Shown: piece by piece, positions 8,356 through 16,438 of the stretch
How the letters are laid out: the number at the start of each line of letters is the position of its first letter
How positions within the stretch are numbered: the first letter of the stretch is position 1
Assembly (NCBI RefSeq): GCF_001571105.1
Contig: NZ_BCTD01000010.1
Source: Azotobacter vinelandii
GTDB lineage: Bacteria; Pseudomonadota; Gammaproteobacteria; Pseudomonadales; Pseudomonadaceae
Reading direction: 5' to 3' (one strand)
DNA: 64,000 nt
Position numbers and translations under genes: made by a program
The notes under the pieces: generated by a model
Database searches by the model: none
What the model saw: the letters and a program-made list of their open reading frames with translations, nothing else
Told to the model about the DNA's origin: nothing

Positions 8356-9042
8356 TCAGTCGTTGGTGGCGCGCCGCACTGCTCCCTGGCGCTCTTCGCA
8401 GAAAGCCAGCAGGCGGCGGAACCAGTCGCCGGTCGGCGAATCCCCGGGCCAGGGCTGCTCGCCCAGGGTCCAGGCCCAGAAGAAGAAGCCGCCGATCAGG
8501 TAATCGGCGCCGGCCGGCTCCGCTCCGTCCAGCCAGGACTGCCCCTTCAGCATGGCGTCGAGCGGCTGCAGCGCCCGCGCCAGTTGCGCCTGCCCGGCGT
8601 CGCGGTCGGCGAAGGCCTCCAGGGACATGCCCAGGCTCTTCTCGCGGGTCTGGCGGAAGTAGTCGCGGTCCGGCGGATCGATGCTGGCCAGCACGCGCGG
8701 CAGCAGCAGGCGGACCAGCGCCGGACGCAGGTCCTGGCCGATCAGCCGGTCGATCAGCCGCAGGCGGCTTTCGCCCAGCGCGCCGCCGAGCAGACTGGGC
8801 TGCGGATAACGCTCGTCCAGATAGCGGAAGATCGCCAGACTGTCGTGGACCGTGGTCTCGCCGTCGCGCAGCACCGGCACCAGCGTCTGGCCGGAGAAGG
8901 CCAGGGCCTCCTTGTCGGTGAAACGCACCGGACGGCTGACGAAGTCCAGCCCCTTGTGCGCCAGGGCCAGGCGCACCCGCCAGCAGTAGGGGGAAAACAG
9001 CACTTCGGGGGAACTCCCACGAAGCTCGTACAGTTCGCGCAT
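8356..9042 (-). CDS. Glutathione S-transferase family protein
   Basis: A 228-residue protein with a GST N-domain: SPYCWRVRLALAHKGL (active-site region, Ser/Cys type), LVPVLRDGETTVHDSLAIFRYLD (cis-Pro and the Asp-Ser glutathione site), then a helical C-domain ending GGFFFWAWTLG. It resembles the beta-etherase-like group of GSTs. Start choice: ATG at 9042 rather than 9048, because AGGAG lies six bases ahead of the former and directly abuts the latter. An operator-like 14-mer (9061-9074) shared with the TetR gene promoter lies just upstream, so this gene is the probable target of the adjacent repressor. Substrate unknown. Confidence 0.85.
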   Translation of the reverse strand: MRELYELRGSSPEVLFSPYCWRVRLALAHKGLDFVSRPVRFTDKEALAFSGQTLVPVLRDGETTVHDSLAIFRYLDERYPQPSLLGGALGESRLRLIDRLIGQDLRPALVRLLLPRVLASIDPPDRDYFRQTREKSLGMSLEAFADRDAGQAQLARALQPLDAMLKGQSWLDGAEPAGADYLIGGFFFWAWTLGEQPWPGDSPTGDWFRRLLAFCEERQGAVRRATND

Positions 9043-9060
9043 ATCCATCTCCTTTTATCG

Positions 9061-9074
9061 GGACTTACCGGTCC
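9061..9074. promoter_or_regulatory. Putative TetR operator upstream of the GST pair
   Basis: GGACTTACCGGTCC, an imperfect palindrome that matches 11 of 14 bases of GGACTGATCGGTTC at 9691-9704 in the promoter of the tetR gene. Two such sites around one TetR gene and its neighbour suggest autoregulation and control of the GST genes. Confidence 0.5.
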
Positions 9075-9090
9075 AAAAACAGGCGAATCG

Positions 9091-9678
9091 TCACCGCAGA
9101 CACCCCAGGGCCACCTCGATCGTCGCGCGCAGGGCCTCGACCGAGGCTCCCGCCTTGCGCTGGGTGCGCAGGCCGTTCATCACGCACTGCAGATAGCCGG
9201 CCAGCACTTGCACATCGGCCGCCGCATCCAGCTCGCCGCAATCCTGGGCGCGCCGCAGGGCCTCGACCAGCACCTGGCGCAGCCCCTCGACCCCGCTGCG
9301 CAGCAAGGCGGCGATCTCCGCGTCGGCCTGGGAAAACTCGCTGGCCACGTTGACCAGCATGCAGCCGCGCGGCGCCTCGCCGGCGCACTCCTCCTCCAGG
9401 GCGCAACACAACCAGCCGCGCAGGAACTCGCGCGGCGAGACGGCCGCCTGCAGGCGCTCGCGCAGTTCGCGGCGGCGCTGGGCGCAGTAATGGCGCAGCG
9501 CCGCCGCGAACAGGGCGCGCTTGCTCGGATAGGTCTGGTACAGGCTGCTCTTCGACAGGCCGGTCGCCGTCAGCAGGTCCTGCAGCGAGGTGGCTTCGTA
9601 GCCGTGCCGCCAGAACATCTGCATGGCCTGTTCGAGCATCCGTTCCGGATCGAAGGTACGAGGGCGTCCGCGAGTCAT
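9091..9678 (-). CDS. TetR/AcrR-family transcriptional repressor
   Basis: A 195-residue regulator. The N-terminal helix-turn-helix (residues about 10-55) reads MFWRHGYEATSLQDLLTATGLSKSSLY, then QTYPSKRALFAAAL, the standard TetR DNA-binding pattern. The C-terminal ligand domain (ends VALGCLR) resembles the TetR_C group found in regulators of the AcuR/YxaF type. It lies 48 bases upstream of the two GST genes on the same strand. Its promoter contains a candidate operator within the -35/-10 spacer. Likely a repressor of itself and the GSTs, released by an electrophile or other small ligand; this is inferred from context. Confidence 0.88.
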   Translation of the reverse strand: MTRGRPRTFDPERMLEQAMQMFWRHGYEATSLQDLLTATGLSKSSLYQTYPSKRALFAAALRHYCAQRRRELRERLQAAVSPREFLRGWLCCALEEECAGEAPRGCMLVNVASEFSQADAEIAALLRSGVEGLRQVLVEALRRAQDCGELDAAADVQVLAGYLQCVMNGLRTQRKAGASVEALRATIEVALGCLR

Positions 9679-9684
9679 GGAGTG

Positions 9685-9713
9685 AATTTAGGACTGATCG
9701 GTTCACAAGTCAA
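9685..9713 (-). promoter_or_regulatory. Sigma-70-type promoter of the tetR gene with operator in the spacer
   Basis: Read on the minus strand: TTGACT (9708-9713), exactly 17 bases, then TAAATT (9685-9690), seven bases before the start codon region. The spacer contains the operator-like GGACTGATCGGTTC (9691-9704 on the plus strand). Repressor binding there would block RNA polymerase directly. Confidence 0.55.
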
Positions 9714-9734
9714 ACCGAGCGCAAAGCCTTCGGC

Positions 9735-9796
9735 GGGAGGAGCGGATTCATCCGCGATACGGAATGTGCCTGAATCGCGGATGGATGAATGCACTC
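9735..9796. repeat. REPIN-like element
   Basis: GGAGCGGATTCATCCGCG (9738-9755) faces an inverted, diverged copy (ATCGCGGATGGATGAATG, from 9774, ending near GCACTC at 9796). Second member of the family also found at 5421 and 35812. It lies between the minus-strand tetR and ald genes. Confidence 0.7.
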
Positions 9797-9844
9797 GCGC
9801 GCGGGCGTCTCGCCGTCAGCGTGGCCGGAGCGATTCCCCGCCGC

Positions 9845-10966
9845 TCACAACCGCGCCAGCAACTCGGCGGCGTTGCGGTACGGCAGGCCGTGGGCTTCGG
9901 CCACGCTGGCGCAGGCGAGCTGGCCGCGCGCCAGGTTGAGGCCGTCGCGCAGGTGCGGATCTTCCTTCAGGGCGCGGCGCACGCCCTTCTCCGCCAGGGC
10001 GACGACGAACGGCAGGGTCGCGTTGTTCAGCGCCAGGGTCGAGGTGCGGGCCACCGCGCCGGGCATGTTGGCCACGCAGTAGTGCACCACGCCATCGACC
10101 ACATAGGTCGGCTCGGCGTGGGTGGTCGGATGCGAGGTCTCGGCGCAGCCGCCCTGGTCGATGGCCACGTCCACCAGCACCGCGCCGGGCTTCATCCGCG
10201 CGATCATTTCCGCGCCGATCAGCTTGGGCGCCGCCGCGCCGGGGATCAGCACGGCACCGATCACCAGATCCGCCGCCAGCACCTGCTCGCGCACCGCCGC
10301 CCCCGTGGCGTGCAGGGTGGCGATGCGGTTGCCGTAGCGGGCGTCCAGCCGGCGCAGGACGTCCAGATCGCGGTCGAGCACGGTGACCTCCGCGCCCAGG
10401 CCGACGGCCATGGCCAGCGCCTGGCTGCCCACCACCCCGCCGCCGAGGATCGCGACCTTGCCGGCCGGCACCCCGGGCACTCCGCCGAGCAGCACGCCGC
10501 GCCCGCCCTGGGCCTTTTCCAGGCAGTGGGCGCCGGCCTGGATCGCCATCCGTCCGGCGACCTCGGACATCGGCGCCAGCAACGGCAGGCGGCCCCGGGC
10601 GTCGCTGACCGTCTCATAGGCGATGCAGGTGGCGCCGCTGGCCAGCAGATCGTCGGTCTGCGCCCGGTCCGGGGCCAGGTGCAAGTAGGTGAACAGGGTG
10701 TGGTGCGGGCGCAGGCGGGCGCGCTCCTCGGCCAGCGGCTCCTTGACCTTGACGATCAGTTCGGCGGCCTCGTAGAGCGCCGCGCCGTCCGTGGCGATGT
10801 GCGCCCCGGCGGCCCGGTAGTCCGGGTCGGCGAAGCCGATGGCGGCGCCGGCCCGGCTTTCGACCCAGACCTCGTGGCCGAGAGCGCTCAGCTCGGCCAC
10901 CGAGGACGGCGTCAGACCGACCCGGTATTCGTGGTTCTTGAGTTCCCTGGGTATCCCGATACGCAT
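9845..10966 (-). CDS. ald: Alanine dehydrogenase
   Basis: A 373-residue enzyme catalysing reversible NAD-dependent deamination of L-alanine to pyruvate and ammonia. The start MRIGIPRELKNHEYRVGLTP contains the pyruvate-binding Arg of the family. VKVKEP carries the second substrate Lys, and FTYLHLAPD the catalytic His. The Rossmann motif is VAILGGGVVGSQALAMAVGLGA, and DVAIDQGGCAETSHPTTH is the family signature. Full length (usual about 370). AGGAGA lies a few bases before the ATG. It appears to be transcribed alone; no Lrp-type regulator (AldR) is adjacent. Confidence 0.95.
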   Translation of the reverse strand: MRIGIPRELKNHEYRVGLTPSSVAELSALGHEVWVESRAGAAIGFADPDYRAAGAHIATDGAALYEAAELIVKVKEPLAEERARLRPHHTLFTYLHLAPDRAQTDDLLASGATCIAYETVSDARGRLPLLAPMSEVAGRMAIQAGAHCLEKAQGGRGVLLGGVPGVPAGKVAILGGGVVGSQALAMAVGLGAEVTVLDRDLDVLRRLDARYGNRIATLHATGAAVREQVLAADLVIGAVLIPGAAAPKLIGAEMIARMKPGAVLVDVAIDQGGCAETSHPTTHAEPTYVVDGVVHYCVANMPGAVARTSTLALNNATLPFVVALAEKGVRRALKEDPHLRDGLNLARGQLACASVAEAHGLPYRNAAELLARL

Positions 10967-11128
10967 GGCTGTCTCCTCGCCCTACGGGTATTGCCTGTCG
11001 TTTCCCGCCCATCCCGCGCCCCCGAACGCCGGCCGCATGCGGACCGCTTGCCGGCGAACCCCGGCGCAAGCGCTCCAAAGCCTGTTGACGCTACTCTCCG
11101 CAAGCCGCGTGGAGTGACGTCGACGGCC

Positions 11129-11887
11129 CTATGCCTGCCGGTCCCGTTCCCTGAGCCCTTGCAGCAGCTCGATGGGCAGCGGGAAGACGATGGTCGAGCT
11201 CTTGTCGCCGGCGATGGCGCCCAGGGTCTGCATGTAGCGCAACTGCATGGCGCCGGGCTCGCGGCCGAGCATGGCGGCGGCCTGCATGAGCTTTTCCGAG
11301 GCCTGCAGCTCGCCCTCGGCATGAATCACCTTGGCCCGTCGCTCGCGCTCGGCCTCGGCCTGCCGGGCGATGGCGCGGATCATCGATTCGTCGAGATCGA
11401 CGTGCTTGATCTCGACGTTGGCCACCTTGATGCCCCAGGCGTCGGTCTGCGCATCCAGCACCTGCTGGATGTCGCTGTTGAGCTTCTCGCGCTCGGCCAG
11501 CATGTCGTCCAGCTCGTGCTTGCCGAGCACCGCGCGCAGGGTGGTCTGCGCCAACTGGCTGGTCGCCGCGTGATAATCCTCGACCTGGATGATCGCCTTC
11601 TGCGCATCGAGCACCCGGTAATAGATCACCGCGTTGACCTTCACCGAAACGTTGTCGCGGGAGATCACGTCCTGGGTCGGCACGTCGAGCACTATGGTGC
11701 GCAGATCGACCCGCACCATCTGCTGGATGCCCGGAATGATCAGGATCAGCCCCGGCCCCTTGACCTTCCAGAAGCGGCCGAGCTGGAACACCACGCCGCG
11801 CTCGTATTCGCGCAGGATGCGGAACGCCGACAGCAAGAGCGCCACCAGCATCGCCAGGATGAAGCCGAAACTCAGTTCGAAGCCCAT
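11129..11887 (-). CDS. Slipin, SPFH/band 7 membrane scaffold protein
   Basis: A 252-residue protein with one N-terminal membrane segment (about residues 5-22), then an SPFH domain with YERGVVFQLGRF and PGLILIIPGIQQMVRVDLRT, and the slipin tract VEIKHVDLDESMIRAIARQAEAERERRAKVIHAEGE, which forms the charged coiled coil. Slipins form oligomeric rings at the membrane and are nearly always paired with NfeD. Here the nfeD gene ends one base upstream, so the pair is translationally close and surely co-transcribed. Likely role: membrane protein quality control with its NfeD partner. Confidence 0.92.
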   Translation of the reverse strand: MGFELSFGFILAMLVALLLSAFRILREYERGVVFQLGRFWKVKGPGLILIIPGIQQMVRVDLRTIVLDVPTQDVISRDNVSVKVNAVIYYRVLDAQKAIIQVEDYHAATSQLAQTTLRAVLGKHELDDMLAEREKLNSDIQQVLDAQTDAWGIKVANVEIKHVDLDESMIRAIARQAEAERERRAKVIHAEGELQASEKLMQAAAMLGREPGAMQLRYMQTLGAIAGDKSSTIVFPLPIELLQGLRERDRQA

Positions 11888-11888
11888 G

Positions 11889-13307
11889 TCAGCCTCCTTC
11901 GGGAGTGGGTTGCTCGGCCGCCGCCACCTCCAGCAGCAGCCCCTGGCGGGCCACCACGCGCACCGCCTGGCCCGACCGCAGCGGCTGCGGACTGCGCACC
12001 TGCCAGCGCTCGCCCTGCAATTGCACCCAGCCGGCCCGCGGATCGCCGGCCTCGACCGCGACCACCGCCGTCAGGCTGCCGACCAGCCCGGCGTCGCCGC
12101 TCTGCACCTCGCGCCGGCGCGCCTTCAGCGCCATGCCGACGATGAAGGCGATCAACCCCGCGCTGACCACCGCCAGGGTCACGATCAAAGGCAGCGGAAT
12201 GCCGAAGCCGGGCACCTCGGTATCGATCAGGATCAGCGCGCCGATGACGAAGGCCACCACCCCACCGATGCCCAACACGCCAAAACTGGGCAGGAAGGCC
12301 TCGGCCGTCATGAAGGCGATGCCGAGCAGGATCAGGCCGACCCCAGCGTAGCTCACCGGCAGCAACTGCAGGGCATAGAGGGCGAGAATCAGGCAGATGG
12401 CGCCGAGCACCCCGCCGAGGCCGAAGCCGGGGCTGGAGAACTCGAAGAACAGCCCGTAGACGCCGAGCATCATCAGAATCAGCGCCACGCTGGGATTGGT
12501 GATCACCGCCAGGAGCCGGGTGCGCCAGTCCGGCTCGTGGAAAACCGGCTCGGCGCCCGCGGTCCGCAGGGTCACCATGCCCTCGGCCACCGCATAGCGC
12601 TTGCCATCCAGTTGGCGCAGCAGATCCGGCAGATCGGTGGCCTGGTAGTCGATCACCTTCAGCTCCAGCGCCTCCCGTGCGGACAGGCTGACCGCCTCGC
12701 GCACCGCCTGTTCGGCCCACTCGACGTTGCGCCCGCGCAACTGGGCGAGACCGCGGATATAGGCGGCGGCGTCGTTGATCTGCTTGCGGCTGAGGGTGTC
12801 GGCCGGCTCGCCGCTGGGCGCCGGCTCCTCGCCGGCCTTGTCATCCTTGTCGCCCTTGTCCGCCGGCGGCGAGCGGCCCGGCTGCTGCGGCGGCGTACCG
12901 GGCATGCCGCCGATCTGCACCGGGGTCGCCGCGCCGAGGTTGGTGCCCGGCGCCATGGCGGCGATATGGCTGGCATAGAGGATGTAGGTGCCGGCGCTGG
13001 CCGCCCGCGCACCGCTCGGCGCCACATAGCTGGCCACCGGCAACGGGCTGGCGAGGATCGCCTTGATGATCGCGCGCATCGAGGTGTCCAGCCCGCCAGG
13101 GGTATCGATGCGCAACACCACCAACTGCGAGCCCTCCTTCTCGGCACGGGACAGGCCGCGGATCAGGTAGTCGGCGCTGGCCGGACCTATCGCCCCCTCC
13201 ACCGTCAGCACCGTGACCGGCGGGGGAGCGGCGAGGGCCGGCAGCACGGCCAGCAGCAGCGACGACAGCGCCAGGGCCCGGCGCAGGCAACGGGCGAAAG
13301 CGGGCAT
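11889..13307 (-). CDS. NfeD long form: ClpP-like membrane serine protease with NfeD domain
   Basis: A 472-residue protein with a signal peptide (to about PALAAP), a ClpP-class protease domain (about 30-270), about five transmembrane helices (270-400) and a C-terminal OB-fold NfeD domain (about 410-470, WVQLQGERWQVRSP). The protease part has DTPGGLDTSMR and PSGARAASAGTYI, whose Ser (about 104) matches the nucleophile of the archaeal homologue PH1510. The general-base Lys is probably in RKQINDAAAYIRGL. A Pro/Asp/Lys-rich insert (about 170-200) is of low complexity. ATG at 13307 chosen for GGGGAG upstream and the signal peptide. Partner of the slipin gene directly downstream. Confidence 0.92.
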   Translation of the reverse strand: MPAFARCLRRALALSSLLLAVLPALAAPPPVTVLTVEGAIGPASADYLIRGLSRAEKEGSQLVVLRIDTPGGLDTSMRAIIKAILASPLPVASYVAPSGARAASAGTYILYASHIAAMAPGTNLGAATPVQIGGMPGTPPQQPGRSPPADKGDKDDKAGEEPAPSGEPADTLSRKQINDAAAYIRGLAQLRGRNVEWAEQAVREAVSLSAREALELKVIDYQATDLPDLLRQLDGKRYAVAEGMVTLRTAGAEPVFHEPDWRTRLLAVITNPSVALILMMLGVYGLFFEFSSPGFGLGGVLGAICLILALYALQLLPVSYAGVGLILLGIAFMTAEAFLPSFGVLGIGGVVAFVIGALILIDTEVPGFGIPLPLIVTLAVVSAGLIAFIVGMALKARRREVQSGDAGLVGSLTAVVAVEAGDPRAGWVQLQGERWQVRSPQPLRSGQAVRVVARQGLLLEVAAAEQPTPEGG

Positions 13308-13521
13308 GGGCTCCCCGACAAAGGCGTGTGGATCAGGAAAGGATAGACGAGGGCCGAGGCGACCTGGCGCTGCCGGCCGGCACACGGGAAAAACCCTCGG
13401 CATCGGCACCGCAAGAATGCGACGAACGCCGAAATCCGATCCGGGAACGGTGCCAGTCCGGGCAGATGGCTATCGTCCTCGCATCCGGCTCACAGACACC
13501 GCAGGCGGAAGGAGATCGATC

Positions 13522-13710
13522 ATGAAAACTCGGCTCATCGCCGCCGCCGGCGAACGGCTCGGCCAGCATCCGAACCTGCCGGCTCCGCCGCTCCCCCTCA
13601 CCGCCCAGGCACAGACCCGCGAGGCCGCGACACAAGCCATCGAGCGACTCGGCCGCATCGACGTACGGCCGAACAATGCCGGCTTCGGCCTGCTCGGCGT
13701 CCCAAATGCA
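13522..13710 (+). pseudogene. Short-chain dehydrogenase (SDR) remnant
   Basis: An ATG at 13522 with a strong GGAAGGAG just upstream begins MKTRLIAAAGERLG. The stretch then reads ATQAIERLGRIDV, followed by NNAGFGLLGV (SDR motif II, NNAG). The glycine-rich cofactor motif (TGxxxGIG) that should come shortly after the start is missing, so about 30 residues have been deleted internally. Homology stops at about 13700, ten bases before the first CRISPR-like repeat. The frame stays open across the whole repeat array because the 60-bp period is a multiple of three, but those residues have no SDR similarity. A dead gene whose 3' part has been replaced by the repeat relic. Confidence 0.7.
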
Positions 13711-14088
13711 TTTCTGGGCTGCTTATACGGCAGTGAAGCCAGCGTTCTGGCCGCAGATTCTGGATCAAGATTTTTGAGCGGCCTACGCGGCAGTGAAGAA
13801 TCGAGCGGCGGTCCGCCCGGTCATCGCCGTTTTCTGAGCTGCCTACACGGCAGTGAAGTTCATCGATATCCGGGACAACCCGATTTCAAATTTCTGAGCT
13901 GCCGTGTAGGCAGCTCAGAAAGGCGGCGGCCGCAGGTCGAAGACCCAGAAGTCCTTCACTGCCGCTTAGGCCGCTCAGAAATTGAAGTACAGAGCCTCGC
14001 CGCCGTAGGACGACTTCACTGCTGCGTAAACAACCCAGAAAAGCTCGTCGAGCCCGCGCTGCTCTATGTGTTCCTTCACTGCCGCCAC
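13711..14088. CRISPR. Degenerate cas-less CRISPR relic, type I-F-like, with two opposed half-arrays
   Basis: Seven repeat units at an exact 60-base period (28-base repeat plus 32-base spacer). Read on the minus strand: 13711-13738, 13771-13798, 13831-13858. Chimeric: 13891-13921. Read on the plus strand: 13954-13981, 14014-14041 and a truncated one from 14074. The consensus starts CTTCACTGCC, then five variable bases (GTGTA), then GGCAGCTCAGAAA. This closely resembles the type I-F repeat of Pseudomonas (GTTCACTGCC, a five-base loop, GGCAGCTAAGAAA). Spacers 13739-13770, 13799-13830, 13859-13890, 13922-13953, 13982-14013 and 14042-14073 are all 32 bases, the I-F size. Mismatches to the central repeat rise outward (three and three on the left; three, six and truncation on the right), as expected for leader-distal ends. 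No cas genes and no leader are present. Confidence 0.8.
13891..13921. repeat. Chimeric palindromic repeat joining the two opposed CRISPR half-arrays
   Basis: A 31-base perfect palindrome around a GTGTA loop: TTTCTGAGCTGCC on the left and GGCAGCTCAGAAA on the right. The left 13 bases equal the start of a minus-oriented repeat and the right 18 bases equal the end of a plus-oriented repeat. A crossover within the shared CTGCC arm of two oppositely oriented repeats would create exactly this unit and lengthen it from 28 to 31 bases. Confidence 0.8.
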
Positions 14089-14150
14089 CGGTCTCCCGCC
14101 TCGCCAAGCCTGCGCCTACAATGCTCCGTCCCCACCACCAGGCCGACTCC

Positions 14151-16325
14151 ATGCCCTCGACTCCGTTCAGCCAGTCCCTCCGCCAGCTCTGGGCCCATCA
14201 TGTCTTCAGTTACAGCCTGCGGGTGTTCATCGCTCTCACCGGCAGCATGGCGCTGTGCTGGGTCCTGGATCGCATGGACCTGCTCATCCCGCTGTTCCTC
14301 GGCATCATCGCCAGCGCCCTGGCGGAAACCGACGACAGTTGGGAGGGCCGGCTGCAGGCCTTGCTGGTGACCCTGGCGTGCTTCGCCGCCGCGGCCTTCG
14401 CCGTGGAGTTGCTGTTCCCCTATCCCTGGAAGTTCGCCGCCGCCCTGGCGCTGTCCAGCTTCGGCCTGACCATGCTCGGGGCCCTGGGCGAGCGCTATGC
14501 CACCATCGCTTCGGGCACCTTGATCCTGTCGATCTATACCATGATCGGCATCGACCAGCGCGGCGGGCCGCCGGTCGATCTGTGGCGCGAGCCCTTGGTG
14601 CTGGTCGCCGGCGCCGCCTGGTACGGCGTGCTCTCGGTGATCTGGCAGGCGCTGTTCAGCACCCAGCCGATCCAGCAGAGCCTGGCCCGGGTGTTCCGCG
14701 AGCTGGGCGAGTACCTGAAGCTCAAGGCGTCGCTGTTCGAGCCGGTGCGCCACCTCGACGTGGGGCAGCGCCGCCTGGAGCTGGCGCAGCGGAACAGCCG
14801 GGTGGTGGCCGCGCTGAACGCCGCCAAGGAGATCATCCTGCACCGGGTCGAGAACGGCCGGCCGTCGCCGCAGGTGAACCGCTACCTGAAGCTGTACTTC
14901 CTCGCCCAGGACATCCACGAGCGCGCCAGCTCCTCGCACTATCCCTACAACGCGCTGGCCGAGGCCTTCTTCCACAGCGACGTGCTGTTCCGCTGCCGCC
15001 TAGTGATCCGCCAGCAGGGCAAGTCCTGTCTGGCCCTGGCGCGGGCCATCGAACTGCGCCAGCCGTTCGACTGCATCGATCAGAGCCAGGCCCTCGAGGA
15101 CCTGCACACCTCGCTGGCTCACCTGCGGATGCAGAGCAATCCGGCTTGGCGCCACCTGCTGTACTCGCTCGGCGCGCTGGCCGACAACCTCATTCATCTC
15201 GACCGCCTGCTGCAGGATGCGCGCAACCCCGACGCCCTCGCCGATGCCCAGGACAACAGCCTGCTCGACCGCGAGCCGCAGTCGCTCGGCGAGGCCCTGA
15301 GCCGCCTGCGCCAGCAGATGACGCCGGCATCGCGGCCGTTCCGCCATGCCCTGCGCCTGGCCGTGGCGCTCCCCGCCGGCTACGGTCTGCTGCACCTGAT
15401 CCACCCCACCCAGGGCTACTGGATACTGCTGACCACCCTGTTCGTCTGCCAGCCCAACTTCGGCGCCACCCGCCGCCGGGTCCGCCAGCGCATCCTCGGC
15501 ACCGTGCTCGGCCTGCTGGCCGGCTGGGCGCTGTTCGCCCTCTTCCCCAGCCTACAGGTGCAGGCGCTGTTCGCGGTGGTCGCCGGGGTGGTGTTCTTCG
15601 CTACCCGGACCAGCCACTACACCCTGGCCACCGCGGCGATCACCCTGCTGGTGCTGGCCTGCTTCAACCAGGTCGGCGACAGCTACGGACTGATCTGGCC
15701 GCGCCTGGTCGACACCCTGCTCGGCAGCCTGATCGCCGGTCTCGCGGTGTTCCTGATCCTCCCCGACTGGCAGGACCGCCAGTTGAACCGGGTGCTGGCC
15801 AACACCCTGGCGTGCAACGCCCGCTACCTGCGCCAACTGATGCTGCAGTACCGCAGCGGCAAGCGCGACGACCTGGCCTACCGCCTGGCCCGGCGCGACG
15901 CGCACAACGCCGACGCGGCGCTGTCCACCACCCTCGCCGGGATGCTCATGGAGCCCGGCCAGTTCCGCCGCGAGGCGGACGTCGGCTTTCGCTTCCTGGT
16001 CCTTTCCCACACCCTGCTGAGCTACCTCTCCGCGCTCGGCGCGCATCGCGAGCAGTTGCCCGAGGCCGAGTGCCGCCCGCTGCTCGACGAGGCCGCCGAG
16101 CGCCTGGCCAACAGTCTCGAGGAGATCGCCCTGGAGCTTGCCGGCAACCGCCCGGTGGCCGAGCACGACGAGACCGAGCAGGTGCTGCTCCAGCGTCTCG
16201 AACAGTTGCCCGAAGAGCAGGACGACGGGCTGCGCCTGGTGCAGAACCAGTTGGCGCTGATCGCCGGCCAACTGGCGCCGCTGCGCAGTCTCGCCGCGCC
16301 CCTGCAACGGAACCCGGTGCACTGA
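14151..16325 (+). CDS. yccS: YccS-family (FUSC-like) inner-membrane protein
   Basis: A 724-residue protein with two blocks of transmembrane helices (about 20-165 and about 390-540) separated and followed by cytoplasmic domains, the layout of YccS/YhfK/AaeB-type proteins. Matching segments include LGIIASALAETDDSWEGRL, VELLFPYPWKF, LGERYATIASGTLILSIYTM and the family-typical YFLAQDIHERASSSHYPYN. Usual family length is about 720. Function is unproven; an aromatic-acid-type efflux role is suggested by the FUSC superfamily. I take the ATG at 14151; an in-frame ATG at 14121 is possible. A TACAAT at 14117-14122 could be a -10 box, directly beside the CRISPR relic end. Confidence 0.85.
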   Translation: MPSTPFSQSLRQLWAHHVFSYSLRVFIALTGSMALCWVLDRMDLLIPLFLGIIASALAETDDSWEGRLQALLVTLACFAAAAFAVELLFPYPWKFAAALALSSFGLTMLGALGERYATIASGTLILSIYTMIGIDQRGGPPVDLWREPLVLVAGAAWYGVLSVIWQALFSTQPIQQSLARVFRELGEYLKLKASLFEPVRHLDVGQRRLELAQRNSRVVAALNAAKEIILHRVENGRPSPQVNRYLKLYFLAQDIHERASSSHYPYNALAEAFFHSDVLFRCRLVIRQQGKSCLALARAIELRQPFDCIDQSQALEDLHTSLAHLRMQSNPAWRHLLYSLGALADNLIHLDRLLQDARNPDALADAQDNSLLDREPQSLGEALSRLRQQMTPASRPFRHALRLAVALPAGYGLLHLIHPTQGYWILLTTLFVCQPNFGATRRRVRQRILGTVLGLLAGWALFALFPSLQVQALFAVVAGVVFFATRTSHYTLATAAITLLVLACFNQVGDSYGLIWPRLVDTLLGSLIAGLAVFLILPDWQDRQLNRVLANTLACNARYLRQLMLQYRSGKRDDLAYRLARRDAHNADAALSTTLAGMLMEPGQFRREADVGFRFLVLSHTLLSYLSALGAHREQLPEAECRPLLDEAAERLANSLEEIALELAGNRPVAEHDETEQVLLQRLEQLPEEQDDGLRLVQNQLALIAGQLAPLRSLAAPLQRNPVH

Positions 16326-16438
16326 GCGCGGCCGGCCGGGCGTTCCGGCCGTCCTTCTTTCTGGCGATTCGCCCTCTCCGCTGCGCTCGTCTATACCTGT
16401 TGCTGTTGCCTCTGGACATCCATCGCAGGGAGACCCCC

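Noticed and set aside
9764..12145. Long plus-strand open frame opposite ald and the slipin gene
   Set aside because: Antisense to conserved genes with intact motifs; composition typical of a GC-driven false frame.
13522..14152. The 60-base repeats as a protein-coding tandem repeat
   Set aside because: Both strands stay partly open because of the period and GC content, but the orientation switch and the constant 28+32 structure with I-F-like arms fit a CRISPR origin much better.
14151..16325. YccS-like gene as a CRISPR-associated gene because it borders the relic
   Set aside because: It is a widespread FUSC-like membrane protein unrelated to cas genes; adjacency looks accidental.
14066..16438. 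Upstream part of a long frame that continues into the di-heme cytochrome
   Set aside because: It overlaps yccS out of frame and is Arg/Pro-rich; the real cytochrome start is the ATG at 16439 with a ribosome-binding site and signal peptide.
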